DNA from: Kiritimatiellia bacterium
GTDB taxonomy: Bacteria > Verrucomicrobiota > Kiritimatiellia > RFP12 > DVOR01
Direction of reading: 5' to 3'
DNA: 6,973 nt
Assembly: GCA_017646485.1 (NCBI GenBank)
Contig: JAGCML010000044.1
Location: 1 to 6,973 of the forward strand
Positions 1 through 6,644 of the stretch are shown piece by piece. The position numbers and the translations under genes are program-made. The notes under the pieces are model-generated. The model made no database searches and was not told the DNA's origin. It was given only the letters and a program-made list of their open reading frames with translations. The first letter of the stretch is position 1. Each line of letters opens with the position of its first letter.

Positions 1-865
<865 letters not shown>

Positions 866-866
866 C

Positions 867-894
867 ACTTGAGCACTTCTTTTCTAATTCAAGT
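867..894. repeat. Inverted repeat ACTTGA / TCAAGT upstream of the galactosidase promoter
   Basis: ACTTGA at 867-872 and TCAAGT at 889-894 are perfect 6-base inverted arms whose centres lie 22 bases apart, about two helical turns. They sit just upstream of the -35 box and could be half-sites for a dimeric regulator. This rests on spacing and symmetry only. Confidence 0.3.
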
Positions 895-899
895 AACAA

Positions 900-909
900 C
901 CGTATACGG
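900..909. promoter_or_regulatory. 10-bp perfect palindrome CCGTATACGG (possible operator)
   Basis: A perfect 10-base palindrome about 35 bases upstream of the galactosidase -35 box, roughly 70-80 bases upstream of the predicted transcription start. The position fits an activator or upstream repressor site. No regulator gene is visible in the window to assign it to. Confidence 0.35.
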
Positions 910-957
910 CATCACACAGTATGACTCATTACTAACGATGTTTTTTGACTAAGCACA

Positions 958-1001
958 GTTGCGGTTCGGCCACTACCACAGCGCACATCAATGCGCGCAA
1001 C
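958..1001. repeat. Nested inverted repeats in the intergenic region
   Basis: GTTGCG (958-963) can pair with CGCAAC (996-1001). Within it GCGCA (981-985) can instead pair with TGCGC (992-996) around a 6-base loop, and TGCGCGCA (992-999) is itself a palindrome. The two larger pairings share position 996 and so compete at their edge. This could be the 5' part of a structured RNA or a protein-binding site; the strand cannot be told. Confidence 0.3.
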
Positions 1002-1071
1002 ACAAACCGTGCCTAAGACATGGGAGAAAATTCGCACGCCCAGCAAGTACGCCCTCGCTCGCAAAGCTCAG

Positions 1072-1118
1072 AAAAAATGCGCCCGAATGCGCCACATAGG
1101 GAAACAAAGACGGCGCAT
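1072..1118 (-). terminator. Possible Rho-independent terminator on the minus strand
   Basis: Read on the minus strand, ATGCGCC (1118-1112) can pair with GGCGCAT (1083-1077), which is followed at once by further Ts (1076-1072), as in an intrinsic terminator. The loop is long (28 bases), which weakens the case. A second GGCGCAT copy (1093-1087) offers a competing, closer arm. No minus-strand gene lies upstream of it in the window, so it would have to end a small antisense or regulatory RNA. Confidence 0.3.
1076..1093. repeat. Direct repeat AATGCGCC x2 with 10-bp period
   Basis: AATGCGCC occurs at 1076-1083 and again at 1086-1093, separated by CG. Both copies are complementary to the single GGCGCAT at 1112-1118, so they can form alternative 7-bp stems. 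The one-turn period would also suit a protein that binds tandem sites. Confidence 0.5.
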
Positions 1119-1121
1119 CTC

Positions 1122-1161
1122 ATCTCATTGAAGGGTTCTGCCGCCCTTTCAGGACCGAGAT
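1122..1161 (+). ncRNA. Candidate RNA hairpin (two stacked stems), function unknown
   Basis: On the plus strand GGTTCTG (1134-1140) pairs with CAGGACC (1150-1156) through seven pairs, one of them a G-U, around a 9-base loop. Directly outside, ATCTC (1122-1126) pairs with GAGAT (1157-1161). The two stems stack on the 3' side and leave a 7-base bulge on the 5' side. The same stem on the minus strand would have a C-A mismatch, which favours a plus-strand transcript. AAGGG/CCCTT (1131-1135 with 1144-1148) is an alternative pairing. It does not match an RNA family I recognise; it could be a leader of the downstream operon or part of a small RNA. Confidence 0.3.
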
Positions 1162-1265
1162 TTAATGACGAATAACGATTTTTAATTGGCACTGAAAACT
1201 GAATAACTCATCATTTCTTTCGCACCAATAAGCGTACAAACGGCTACAGCCTTTACTTTTATTAG

Positions 1266-1288
1266 GAGATTTTAATTTTTTTAATCTC
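1266..1288. repeat. AT-rich inverted repeat GAGATT / AATCTC
   Basis: GAGATT (1266-1271) and AATCTC (1283-1288) are perfect 6-base inverted arms around an 11-base, T-rich loop. It lies just upstream of the likely aminotransferase promoter. It may be a weak hairpin, a protein site or simply an AT-rich upstream element; there is no GC-rich stem plus T-run as in a normal terminator. Confidence 0.25.
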
Positions 1289-1303
1289 GCATAATGGCAA
1301 GTT

Positions 1304-1312
1304 TGATATCAT
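1304..1312 (+). promoter_or_regulatory. Possible extended -10 element of the aminotransferase operon
   Basis: TGATATCAT matches the extended -10 pattern TGnTATAAT with one mismatch. No good -35 box stands 16-18 bases upstream, which extended -10 promoters can tolerate. Transcription would start near 1319, leaving a leader of about 57 bases that contains the tandem repeat at 1328-1347. Other AT-rich hexamers nearby make this assignment weak. Confidence 0.3.
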
Positions 1313-1327
1313 AAGTATGTTTAAATG

Positions 1328-1347
1328 TGATGACATTTGATGACATT
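1328..1347. repeat. Perfect 10-bp tandem direct repeat, likely regulator binding site
   Basis: The unit TGATGACATT occurs twice in direct tandem with no mismatch, 28 bases before the aminotransferase start codon. On the minus strand it gives two TGTCAT hexamers spaced 4 bases apart. OmpR/PhoB-family response regulators bind tandem repeats of about one helical turn, and TGTCAT is the core of the PhoB half-site, but the PhoB period is 11 rather than 10. If the start near 1319 is right, the site lies in the early transcribed region and would suit a repressor. Confidence 0.5.
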
Positions 1348-1364
1348 ATTTTAACAATTCATTT

Positions 1365-1369
1365 AAGGA
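1365..1369 (+). promoter_or_regulatory. Ribosome binding site of the aminotransferase gene
   Basis: AAGGA lies 6 bases before the ATG at 1376. It is a good Shine-Dalgarno match and supports this start. Confidence 0.75.
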
Positions 1370-1375
1370 ACGATT

Positions 1376-2548
1376 ATGAAGTTGCTAAATCAAACTGTTA
1401 CTGCCATCGCCCCATCCGCTACGCTTGCCATCACTAGCAAGGCGGCTGAACTCAAAGCCCAAGGCATCAAAGTCTGCGCCTTCGCTGCTGGCGAACCCGA
1501 CTTCAATACGCCCGATTGTATTAAAAATGCTTGTGAAGCAGCATTAGACGAACATAAGACGCGTTATGTCGCAGCTGCAGGTCTTCCCGAATTGCGCACC
1601 GCACTCTGCGAAAAGCTCCAGGCTGAAAACGGCATCTCCTACGAACCCTCTCAAGTTTTAATCGCAAATGGTGGTAAGCACGCCCTCGCTCAGGTCTTCC
1701 AGACCTTGATTAACCCCGGCGACGAAGTCATCATCCCCGCCCCCTTCTGGTTGTCCTACCCTGAAATGGTCCGCGTGGCTGGCGGTGTGCCGGTCTTCGT
1801 GAAGACCTCCGTGGAAGATGGTTTCTTGATGAGCCCTGAACAGCTCGAAGCCGCCATCACCCCCAAGACTGTGGCAGTGGTGATGAACTCCCCCTCCAAC
1901 CCCACCGGCATGATGTACACCCCCGAACAACTCCGTGCGATCGGCGAAGTGGCCATCAAGCACGACATCTGGGTTGTTTCCGACGAAATCTACGAAAAGA
2001 TGGTCTACGGCGGTGTGGAACAGGCCTCCATGGCGGCCTTTGGTCCAGAATTCTATGACCACACCATCACGGTGAATGGTTTCTCCAAGACCTTCGCAAT
2101 GACCGGTTGGCGTCTCGGTTATGCCGCAGGCCCTAAGCCTTTCATGAAGGCCCTCTTCGCTCTCCAAAGCCACTTGGCCTCTGCACCAAACACCTTCGCA
2201 CAGTGGGGCGCAATCGCCGCACTCAAGGAAGCAGGTCCCGATGTGGCCACGATGGTGAAGGCCTTCGCAGAACGTCGCGAACGCATTTATGCCTTGATGT
2301 CCGCAATTCCTGGTGTCAAGTGCCCGAAGCCTGAAGGTGCCTTCTATGTCTTCCCTGACATCTCCTCCTTCGGCATGACCTCGCTTGAATTCGCTCAGCG
2401 CCTTTTAGAAGAACACCATGTCGCCGTGGTGCCTGGTGTTGCCTTTGGTGATGACACCTGCGTACGCTTGAGCTATGCCTGCTCGATGGACAACATCGAA
2501 GAAGGTATGCGTCGTTTCACAGCTTTCTGCGCTTCTTTGAAGAAGTAA
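1376..2548 (+). CDS. aspC: Class I pyridoxal-phosphate aminotransferase, aspartate aminotransferase type (subgroup Ib)
   Basis: Cytosolic PLP enzyme of 390 residues, the normal length for fold-type I aspartate aminotransferases; it likely moves the amino group between aspartate and 2-oxoglutarate. Visible motifs: APSATLAI (12-19), GEPDFNTP (39-46), Tyr64 before the AGLPELR segment, NGGKHAL (98-104), NSPSNPTG (171-178, Asn175 at the cofactor), SDEIYEKM (202-209, Asp203 to the pyridine nitrogen, Tyr206), and NGFSKTFAMTGWRLGYAAGP (234-253), where Lys238 is the PLP-binding lysine. Arg364 in VRLSYA is the expected substrate carboxylate-binding arginine. The layout resembles the Thermus/Bacillus-type (Ib) enzymes rather than E. 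coli AspC; some of those also act on prephenate, which sequence reading cannot exclude. It is the first gene of the plus-strand set, 14 bases before the next. Codons favour AAG, CTC and GCC, which may mean strong expression. Confidence 0.93.
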   Translation: MKLLNQTVTAIAPSATLAITSKAAELKAQGIKVCAFAAGEPDFNTPDCIKNACEAALDEHKTRYVAAAGLPELRTALCEKLQAENGISYEPSQVLIANGGKHALAQVFQTLINPGDEVIIPAPFWLSYPEMVRVAGGVPVFVKTSVEDGFLMSPEQLEAAITPKTVAVVMNSPSNPTGMMYTPEQLRAIGEVAIKHDIWVVSDEIYEKMVYGGVEQASMAAFGPEFYDHTITVNGFSKTFAMTGWRLGYAAGPKPFMKALFALQSHLASAPNTFAQWGAIAALKEAGPDVATMVKAFAERRERIYALMSAIPGVKCPKPEGAFYVFPDISSFGMTSLEFAQRLLEEHHVAVVPGVAFGDDTCVRLSYACSMDNIEEGMRRFTAFCASLKK

Positions 2549-2562
2549 GTTAGGGTGTAAAC

Positions 2563-4734
2563 ATGTATTGCCACAAGTTTTTCCGCGTTTCCAAAACCAT
2601 ACAGGCAGCCTTAACCTGTGGTGCAGACATTGAGCATTTGCGCAACCTTGGACGCCGTTACTGGCTCGTCCTCTCCTGTCCAGTCGCCTCTCTGGGAGGC
2701 AACTTGGCTGCGACAGTGTTGGACACCGACCATGACGGACGCGTTCAGATTCCCGAAGTGCTTGATGGTGTGGATTGGTTAAAGCCGCGTTTAAGCTCAT
2801 TTGACGTCTTATTCACGGTTGCAGATGGACTTGTGGCAAGCGATATTCGCACGGACACCGATGAAGGTGCCGTCTTGCGAAAACTCTTTGACTCCCTCTC
2901 ACAGGGCGAAATGCTCTCAATGGCCGCATTGGATAGCGCCATCGCCACCTTTAAGGCCAGCATGGCCAATGGTGATGGCGTCATTCCTGTCGGTGCCGTT
3001 GATGCAAAGTTCGCCCCGCTCGCAGAGGCAATGATTGCCGTAACAGGAGGCGCTGACGCATGTGACGGTTCCAAGGGCATTGCCACCGCAACCCTTGAAG
3101 CCTTCACCGCAGCACGCGAAGCCTATCTGAAATGGTGTGCGGAAAAACCAGAGATCACTGACGCGCTCAATGGGATTGCACCCGCAGAAGCGGTTGCCTG
3201 CATTGAACAACTGAATGACAAGGTGGAAGCCTTCTTCGCAGCGTGTGAGCTCTTGCGCTACAATCCCGACGCACAGGCCACCTTTGCCTTGCCCGTGACC
3301 ACGGATGCACTCATTGATGCCCCGCTCACAAAGTTGACACCAGAGACAACGTCAATCTCGCTCTCGCAAGGAGTCAATCCTGCATGGGCCAAACCCCTCG
3401 CCTTACTCGGCAAACTCTTAGATGAAGATGCCATCACCCCTGAATTGTGGGAAAAGGCCAAGGCCCTCATCGCCCCCTACAAAACATGGGCCAATGCAAA
3501 GCCACAAGGGGCAGACCTCTTCGCAGGCATGGATGAACATCTCTTCTCAATGGCTGGCGAACCTGCCGTGTTCGCCACGATTGAGGCCCTTATCGCAGCC
3601 GACACTGCAAATGCTCCGCTCGCAGCAGCATTCGATGACCTTAAGAAGTTGACCGCATTGCGAACAGACTTCTTACCCTTCTTGAAGAACTTTGTCAACA
3701 TTGAGATGCTCTATCCGCCAGTGGCAAAGCCGCTCTTCTTGACAGGGACACTCTACATGGACGAACGTGCGTGTTCGCTCTGTTTCCCCATTGAGAAAGC
3801 CGCCGCTGCACATGCCGCCGCTGCCGCCAACTCAAAGTGTTGCCTCATCTACTGCACCTTGACGCGTCCAGCCGAAAATGCCACGCGAACCATTTTGGCC
3901 GTCTTCACCACTGGCACCGTCAATAATTTAACAATTGGTAAGCGCGGTATCTTCTTTGACCTTGAAGGCAAGGCATGGGAAGCAACCGTCTGCCACGTCG
4001 TCTCCAATGTCATTAGCCTCACCGAAGCCTTTTTCACCCCCTGGCAAAAGGTGGGCAAGGCCATTTCTGACACCTTACACAAGTTTATTTCAAGTAAGAA
4101 TGAGGCAACCACCGCTGCGCTCACCACGCAAGCAACCACGGCAACGACCGCAGTGACAGACGGCGCTGCGCCCATTGCACCGGCGGTGAACAATGGTGCC
4201 ATGATGGCCTCTGTGGCCACCTTAGGCATCGCCCTTTCCTTCATTGCATCGGCTGCGGCTGGCATTGCGGCCGCAGTAACGCAGACACCCATCTGGAAGA
4301 CGGCCCTCATCGTATTGGGCTTCATTTGCGTTGTCTCCATTCCCAACGTCATCTTGACCTGGTTGAAATTGCGAGCACGCGACCTTGCGCCCATCTTGAA
4401 TGCGTCCGACTGGGCCATTAACCGCTCAATTGGCTTCACGGCAAGCCTCGGTAAGTTCTTTACCCAGCGCGCCTCGTATATTGGCAAACGCATTATTTGC
4501 CCGCCCATGCGAGACCGTCACACCTTACGCAACACCTTACTTGTTGCGTTCGTACTCATCATTACCCTTGCAACCTCTTGGTGGTTCTTCTGTCCGACCT
4601 CCCCTCGCAACCGCGTGGAAGCCCAACCCACCGAACCCGTGGTCATGGTTGAAGCAGCGGAAGTTCCAGAAACCCCTGCACCTGCCACCCCCACACCACT
4701 CGTTGCCCCCACGACTCCTGCGGAACTCAAGTAA
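2563..4734 (+). CDS. 723-residue membrane-anchored protein of unknown function with EF-hand loop and cysteine cluster
   Basis: Function not recognised. No signal peptide is seen. Residues 54-65 (DTDHDGRVQIPE) form a textbook EF-hand calcium loop: acidic residues at 1, 3, 5 and 12, Gly at 6. A second loop at 134-145 (NGDGVI core) is degenerate because its first position is Met. The middle (about 150-390) is alanine-rich and helical-looking. A conserved-looking block at 391-480 holds CSLC (404-407), CC (426-427) and Cys431 before TLTR, followed by a phenylalanine/glycine segment (IGKRGIFFDLEGKAWEA, 458-474). A Thr/Ala-rich linker (514-545) leads to likely membrane helices at about 547-573, 578-600 and 657-677. 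Basic residues after the second helix and before the third suggest the 540-residue N-terminal part is cytoplasmic and the Pro/Thr-rich tail (679-723) is outside. From memory, similar long proteins occur in PVC bacteria; unverified. The ATG has only a weak ribosome site (AGGG, 7 bases before it). The stop overlaps the agmatinase start by one base. Confidence 0.85.
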   Translation: MYCHKFFRVSKTIQAALTCGADIEHLRNLGRRYWLVLSCPVASLGGNLAATVLDTDHDGRVQIPEVLDGVDWLKPRLSSFDVLFTVADGLVASDIRTDTDEGAVLRKLFDSLSQGEMLSMAALDSAIATFKASMANGDGVIPVGAVDAKFAPLAEAMIAVTGGADACDGSKGIATATLEAFTAAREAYLKWCAEKPEITDALNGIAPAEAVACIEQLNDKVEAFFAACELLRYNPDAQATFALPVTTDALIDAPLTKLTPETTSISLSQGVNPAWAKPLALLGKLLDEDAITPELWEKAKALIAPYKTWANAKPQGADLFAGMDEHLFSMAGEPAVFATIEALIAADTANAPLAAAFDDLKKLTALRTDFLPFLKNFVNIEMLYPPVAKPLFLTGTLYMDERACSLCFPIEKAAAAHAAAAANSKCCLIYCTLTRPAENATRTILAVFTTGTVNNLTIGKRGIFFDLEGKAWEATVCHVVSNVISLTEAFFTPWQKVGKAISDTLHKFISSKNEATTAALTTQATTATTAVTDGAAPIAPAVNNGAMMASVATLGIALSFIASAAAGIAAAVTQTPIWKTALIVLGFICVVSIPNVILTWLKLRARDLAPILNASDWAINRSIGFTASLGKFFTQRASYIGKRIICPPMRDRHTLRNTLLVAFVLIITLATSWWFFCPTSPRNRVEAQPTEPVVMVEAAEVPETPAPATPTPLVAPTTPAELK

Positions 4735-5603
4735 TGACCACCCCTGTTACGCCCTTTTTAGGTTCGGAACACCCTCCTGTTGAGAAGACCGTTGCGAAAT
4801 TTCATGTCATTCCCGCGCCGATGGAACTCTCCGTCTCCTATGGTGCAGGTGCGGGAAAGGGTCCCGAAGCCATCCTTGAAGCCTCTGACCAATTAGAAGC
4901 CTACGAAGCTGGCTCATTCCCATGTGAGGGGGGCATCTACACAGCGCCCTACATCATGCCGCCAGAAGCGGAACGTACCAATCCCGAAGCGTGGTTAGAT
5001 GCTATCGAAGCAGCAGTCGGGGAAGCATTAGACTGTGGCGCCAAACCTGTTCTTTTAGGTGGAGAGCACACCGTAACCTTAGGTGCGATTCGTGCCTTCA
5101 AGGCCCGTGGGGAAGAGATTGGCATTGTTCACTTTGATGCCCACGCAGACCTCCGTGATACATACGAAGGTACTAAGTTTTCACATGCCTGCGTCTTACG
5201 CCGTTGTCATGAATTGGGTTATCCGTTAGTCCAATTTGCCACACGTGCCTACTGCAAGGAAGAGGCCGACTATCGTGCTGCCAATCCCAAGACACTCTTT
5301 GCCATGGACGCAGAGAAGTTGGCGCTGAAGGGGCCACCCTCTCCTATCCTGCCCAAATCTTTCCCGAAGCGGATCTATGTCACCTTTGACGTTGATGGCT
5401 TAGATCCCTCCATCATGCCAAGCACGGGCACACCCGTCCCTGGGGGATTAATGTGGTACTCGGCGCTCTTTATGTTGCGTGAAATTGCGGCCGACCGAGA
5501 AATCGTCGGGTGCGATGTCAACGAACTTGCACCGATTGCAGGTTTACATTACGCAGACTTCACAGCTGCCAAACTGACCCAACGCCTCATGGGACTTATG
5601 TAA
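4734..5603 (+). CDS. speB: Agmatinase-type ureohydrolase
   Basis: Dimanganese ureohydrolase of the arginase/agmatinase family, 289 residues; the likely reaction is agmatine to putrescine and urea in the cytosol, feeding polyamine synthesis. All metal ligands are visible: His112 in GGEHTVT (109-115), Asp135, His137 and Asp139 in FDAHADLR (134-141), and Asp219 and Asp221 in FDVDGLDPS (218-226). SHACVLRR (150-157) supplies His151, the counterpart of the arginase active-site histidine. STGTPVPGGL (230-239) and DVNELAP (261-267) are typical of agmatinases. Arginase lacks the SHAC form, but guanidinobutyrase or another guanidino-acid hydrolase remains possible since the substrate pocket is not diagnostic. 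The start ATG shares its A with the previous stop TAA, so translation is probably coupled; GGAA sits 8 bases upstream. No arginine decarboxylase gene lies in the window to supply agmatine. Confidence 0.9.
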   Translation: MTTPVTPFLGSEHPPVEKTVAKFHVIPAPMELSVSYGAGAGKGPEAILEASDQLEAYEAGSFPCEGGIYTAPYIMPPEAERTNPEAWLDAIEAAVGEALDCGAKPVLLGGEHTVTLGAIRAFKARGEEIGIVHFDAHADLRDTYEGTKFSHACVLRRCHELGYPLVQFATRAYCKEEADYRAANPKTLFAMDAEKLALKGPPSPILPKSFPKRIYVTFDVDGLDPSIMPSTGTPVPGGLMWYSALFMLREIAADREIVGCDVNELAPIAGLHYADFTAAKLTQRLMGLM

Positions 5604-5638
5604 TCCCCTACGCACTTCATCGTTGTTTCAATTCATTT

Positions 5639-6640
5639 ATGCCCGTACAGACACCCTTCCAATTGGAAACACCACCCCCTGAGTCAACGCTTCGCGAGGC
5701 GTTGCTCCGGTTTGAAGGTGCACGTCTCTCCTTTATTGACGGTGTTTGGGTCAATGAATCGGTGCGTGGTCGCGATTTAAAGTATTATGTCTTTGACTGG
5801 GATGACAACGTTCTGTGTATGCCGACGCGTATTCACATGGAGCGTAAGAATGCCGCAGGCGAATGGACGCCCCATATTTGTTCGACAGCCGCCTTTAGCA
5901 TCATCCGAAAAGATACCGAACACTATCGCTATCCACAAAACGAACGCGAACTCGCCTTTGTGGAATTTCAAGATGAATTCACCCATTTGGGTGGGGGCAA
6001 CTTCATCAAAGATTTAGATTTAGCCTTAGACGAGATTCTTTCTGGACGCAAAGCGCCACCGCCCAGTTTTGCAACCTTTCGCAAAACGCTCATTGAAGGT
6101 CGCCTCTTTGCAATCGTAACGGCCCGTGGACACCGCGAAGAGACGCTCCGCGCTGGGGTGCAACGCTTTATTGAACGCGCCCTCACCCCTGTTGAACGCG
6201 AAGTCATGCTCATTAACTTGCGTGGTTATGACTACTGCTTTGACAACGTGCAAACCTTCCCCTCGCAATCAGCCGTTTTGCAACATTATCTCTCCCTCTG
6301 CCACTACCATGCCATCACCTCGCCAGACTTCAAGGCGCGTATTGCAGATGAAGCCCCTGGTGTGTGCGCAAGTGAAGAACTTAAACAATTCGCTATCCAA
6401 GATTTTATTGACCACCTTGTGTCAATTTTGGATAAAACAGGCATGGCGGCATTGCGGTTGCCCATCTCAATCGGCTTCTCCGATGATGACCGTCATAACG
6501 TAGCGGCGGTCAGAGACTACATTGAAAACGTCTTAGTGCATCGCTTCCCATCGGTTAAGTTCTGCATCTACGACACCTCGGATGGCGCAGGCGCACATAA
6601 GATGATGATCTCTGGCCAAATGGAATTGCCATTGGAGTAA
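5639..6640 (+). CDS. HAD-like putative hydrolase/phosphatase, substrate unknown
   Basis: A 333-residue soluble protein with no signal peptide or membrane helix. It shows the HAD-superfamily motif set: YYVFDWDDN (49-57) supplies motif I, with Asp53 as expected nucleophile and Asp55 as general acid/base; FAIVTARGH (157-165) is motif II with Thr161; and ISIGFSDDDRHN (276-287) is an acidic motif IV. The lysine or arginine of motif III is not clear. A region of about 100 residues between motifs I and II, including MPTRIHMERK (61-70) and HLGGGNF (116-122), is longer than in a bare HAD core and probably forms a cap. HAD enzymes are mostly phosphatases; no substrate can be named. The frame is open further upstream (to an ATG at 5510), but that part overlaps the agmatinase gene in another frame and shows no conserved features, so the ATG at 5639 is preferred. 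It has no Shine-Dalgarno site. It lies 35 bases after speB and 4 bases before mnmA. Confidence 0.78.
   Translation: MPVQTPFQLETPPPESTLREALLRFEGARLSFIDGVWVNESVRGRDLKYYVFDWDDNVLCMPTRIHMERKNAAGEWTPHICSTAAFSIIRKDTEHYRYPQNERELAFVEFQDEFTHLGGGNFIKDLDLALDEILSGRKAPPPSFATFRKTLIEGRLFAIVTARGHREETLRAGVQRFIERALTPVEREVMLINLRGYDYCFDNVQTFPSQSAVLQHYLSLCHYHAITSPDFKARIADEAPGVCASEELKQFAIQDFIDHLVSILDKTGMAALRLPISIGFSDDDRHNVAAVRDYIENVLVHRFPSVKFCIYDTSDGAGAHKMMISGQMELPLE
6634..6637 (+). promoter_or_regulatory. Ribosome binding site of mnmA inside the preceding gene
   Basis: GGAG lies 7 bases before the ATG at 6645 and overlaps the last codons of the HAD-like gene. It decides between two close ATGs: the one at 6640 is in another frame and does not give the thiouridylase sequence. 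Confidence 0.65.
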
Positions 6641-6644
6641 TGAC

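Noticed and set aside
937..950. T-run at 941-946 as a plus-strand terminator
   Set aside because: No stable GC-rich stem precedes the run; only a 4-base CATC/GATG pairing with a long loop is available.
991..1131. A 46-codon, very basic open frame on the plus strand starting MRATQTVPK, inside the intergenic region
   Set aside because: No ribosome binding site before the ATG, no recognisable family, and it overlaps the inverted repeats that better explain the composition; Lys/Arg richness can come from the local base content.
1328..1347. A true PhoB box
   Set aside because: The half-sites match the TGTCAT core but the period is 10 rather than 11 bases and the species is unknown, so only a generic tandem regulator site is claimed.
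1658..2173. A 171-codon, His/Gly-rich open frame on the minus strand
   Set aside because: It is antisense to the well-supported aminotransferase gene and its composition reflects reversed Asp/Ala/Pro codons.
3849..4508. A 219-codon open frame on the minus strand
   Set aside because: It lies wholly inside the 723-residue gene, which has coherent domains and membrane helices; the minus frame shows no family features and is a shadow.
5510..5638. Upstream extension of the HAD-like gene by 43 codons
   Set aside because: It overlaps the conserved end of the agmatinase gene in another frame, has a Cys/Arg/His-rich composition typical of an out-of-frame reading, and adds no domain.
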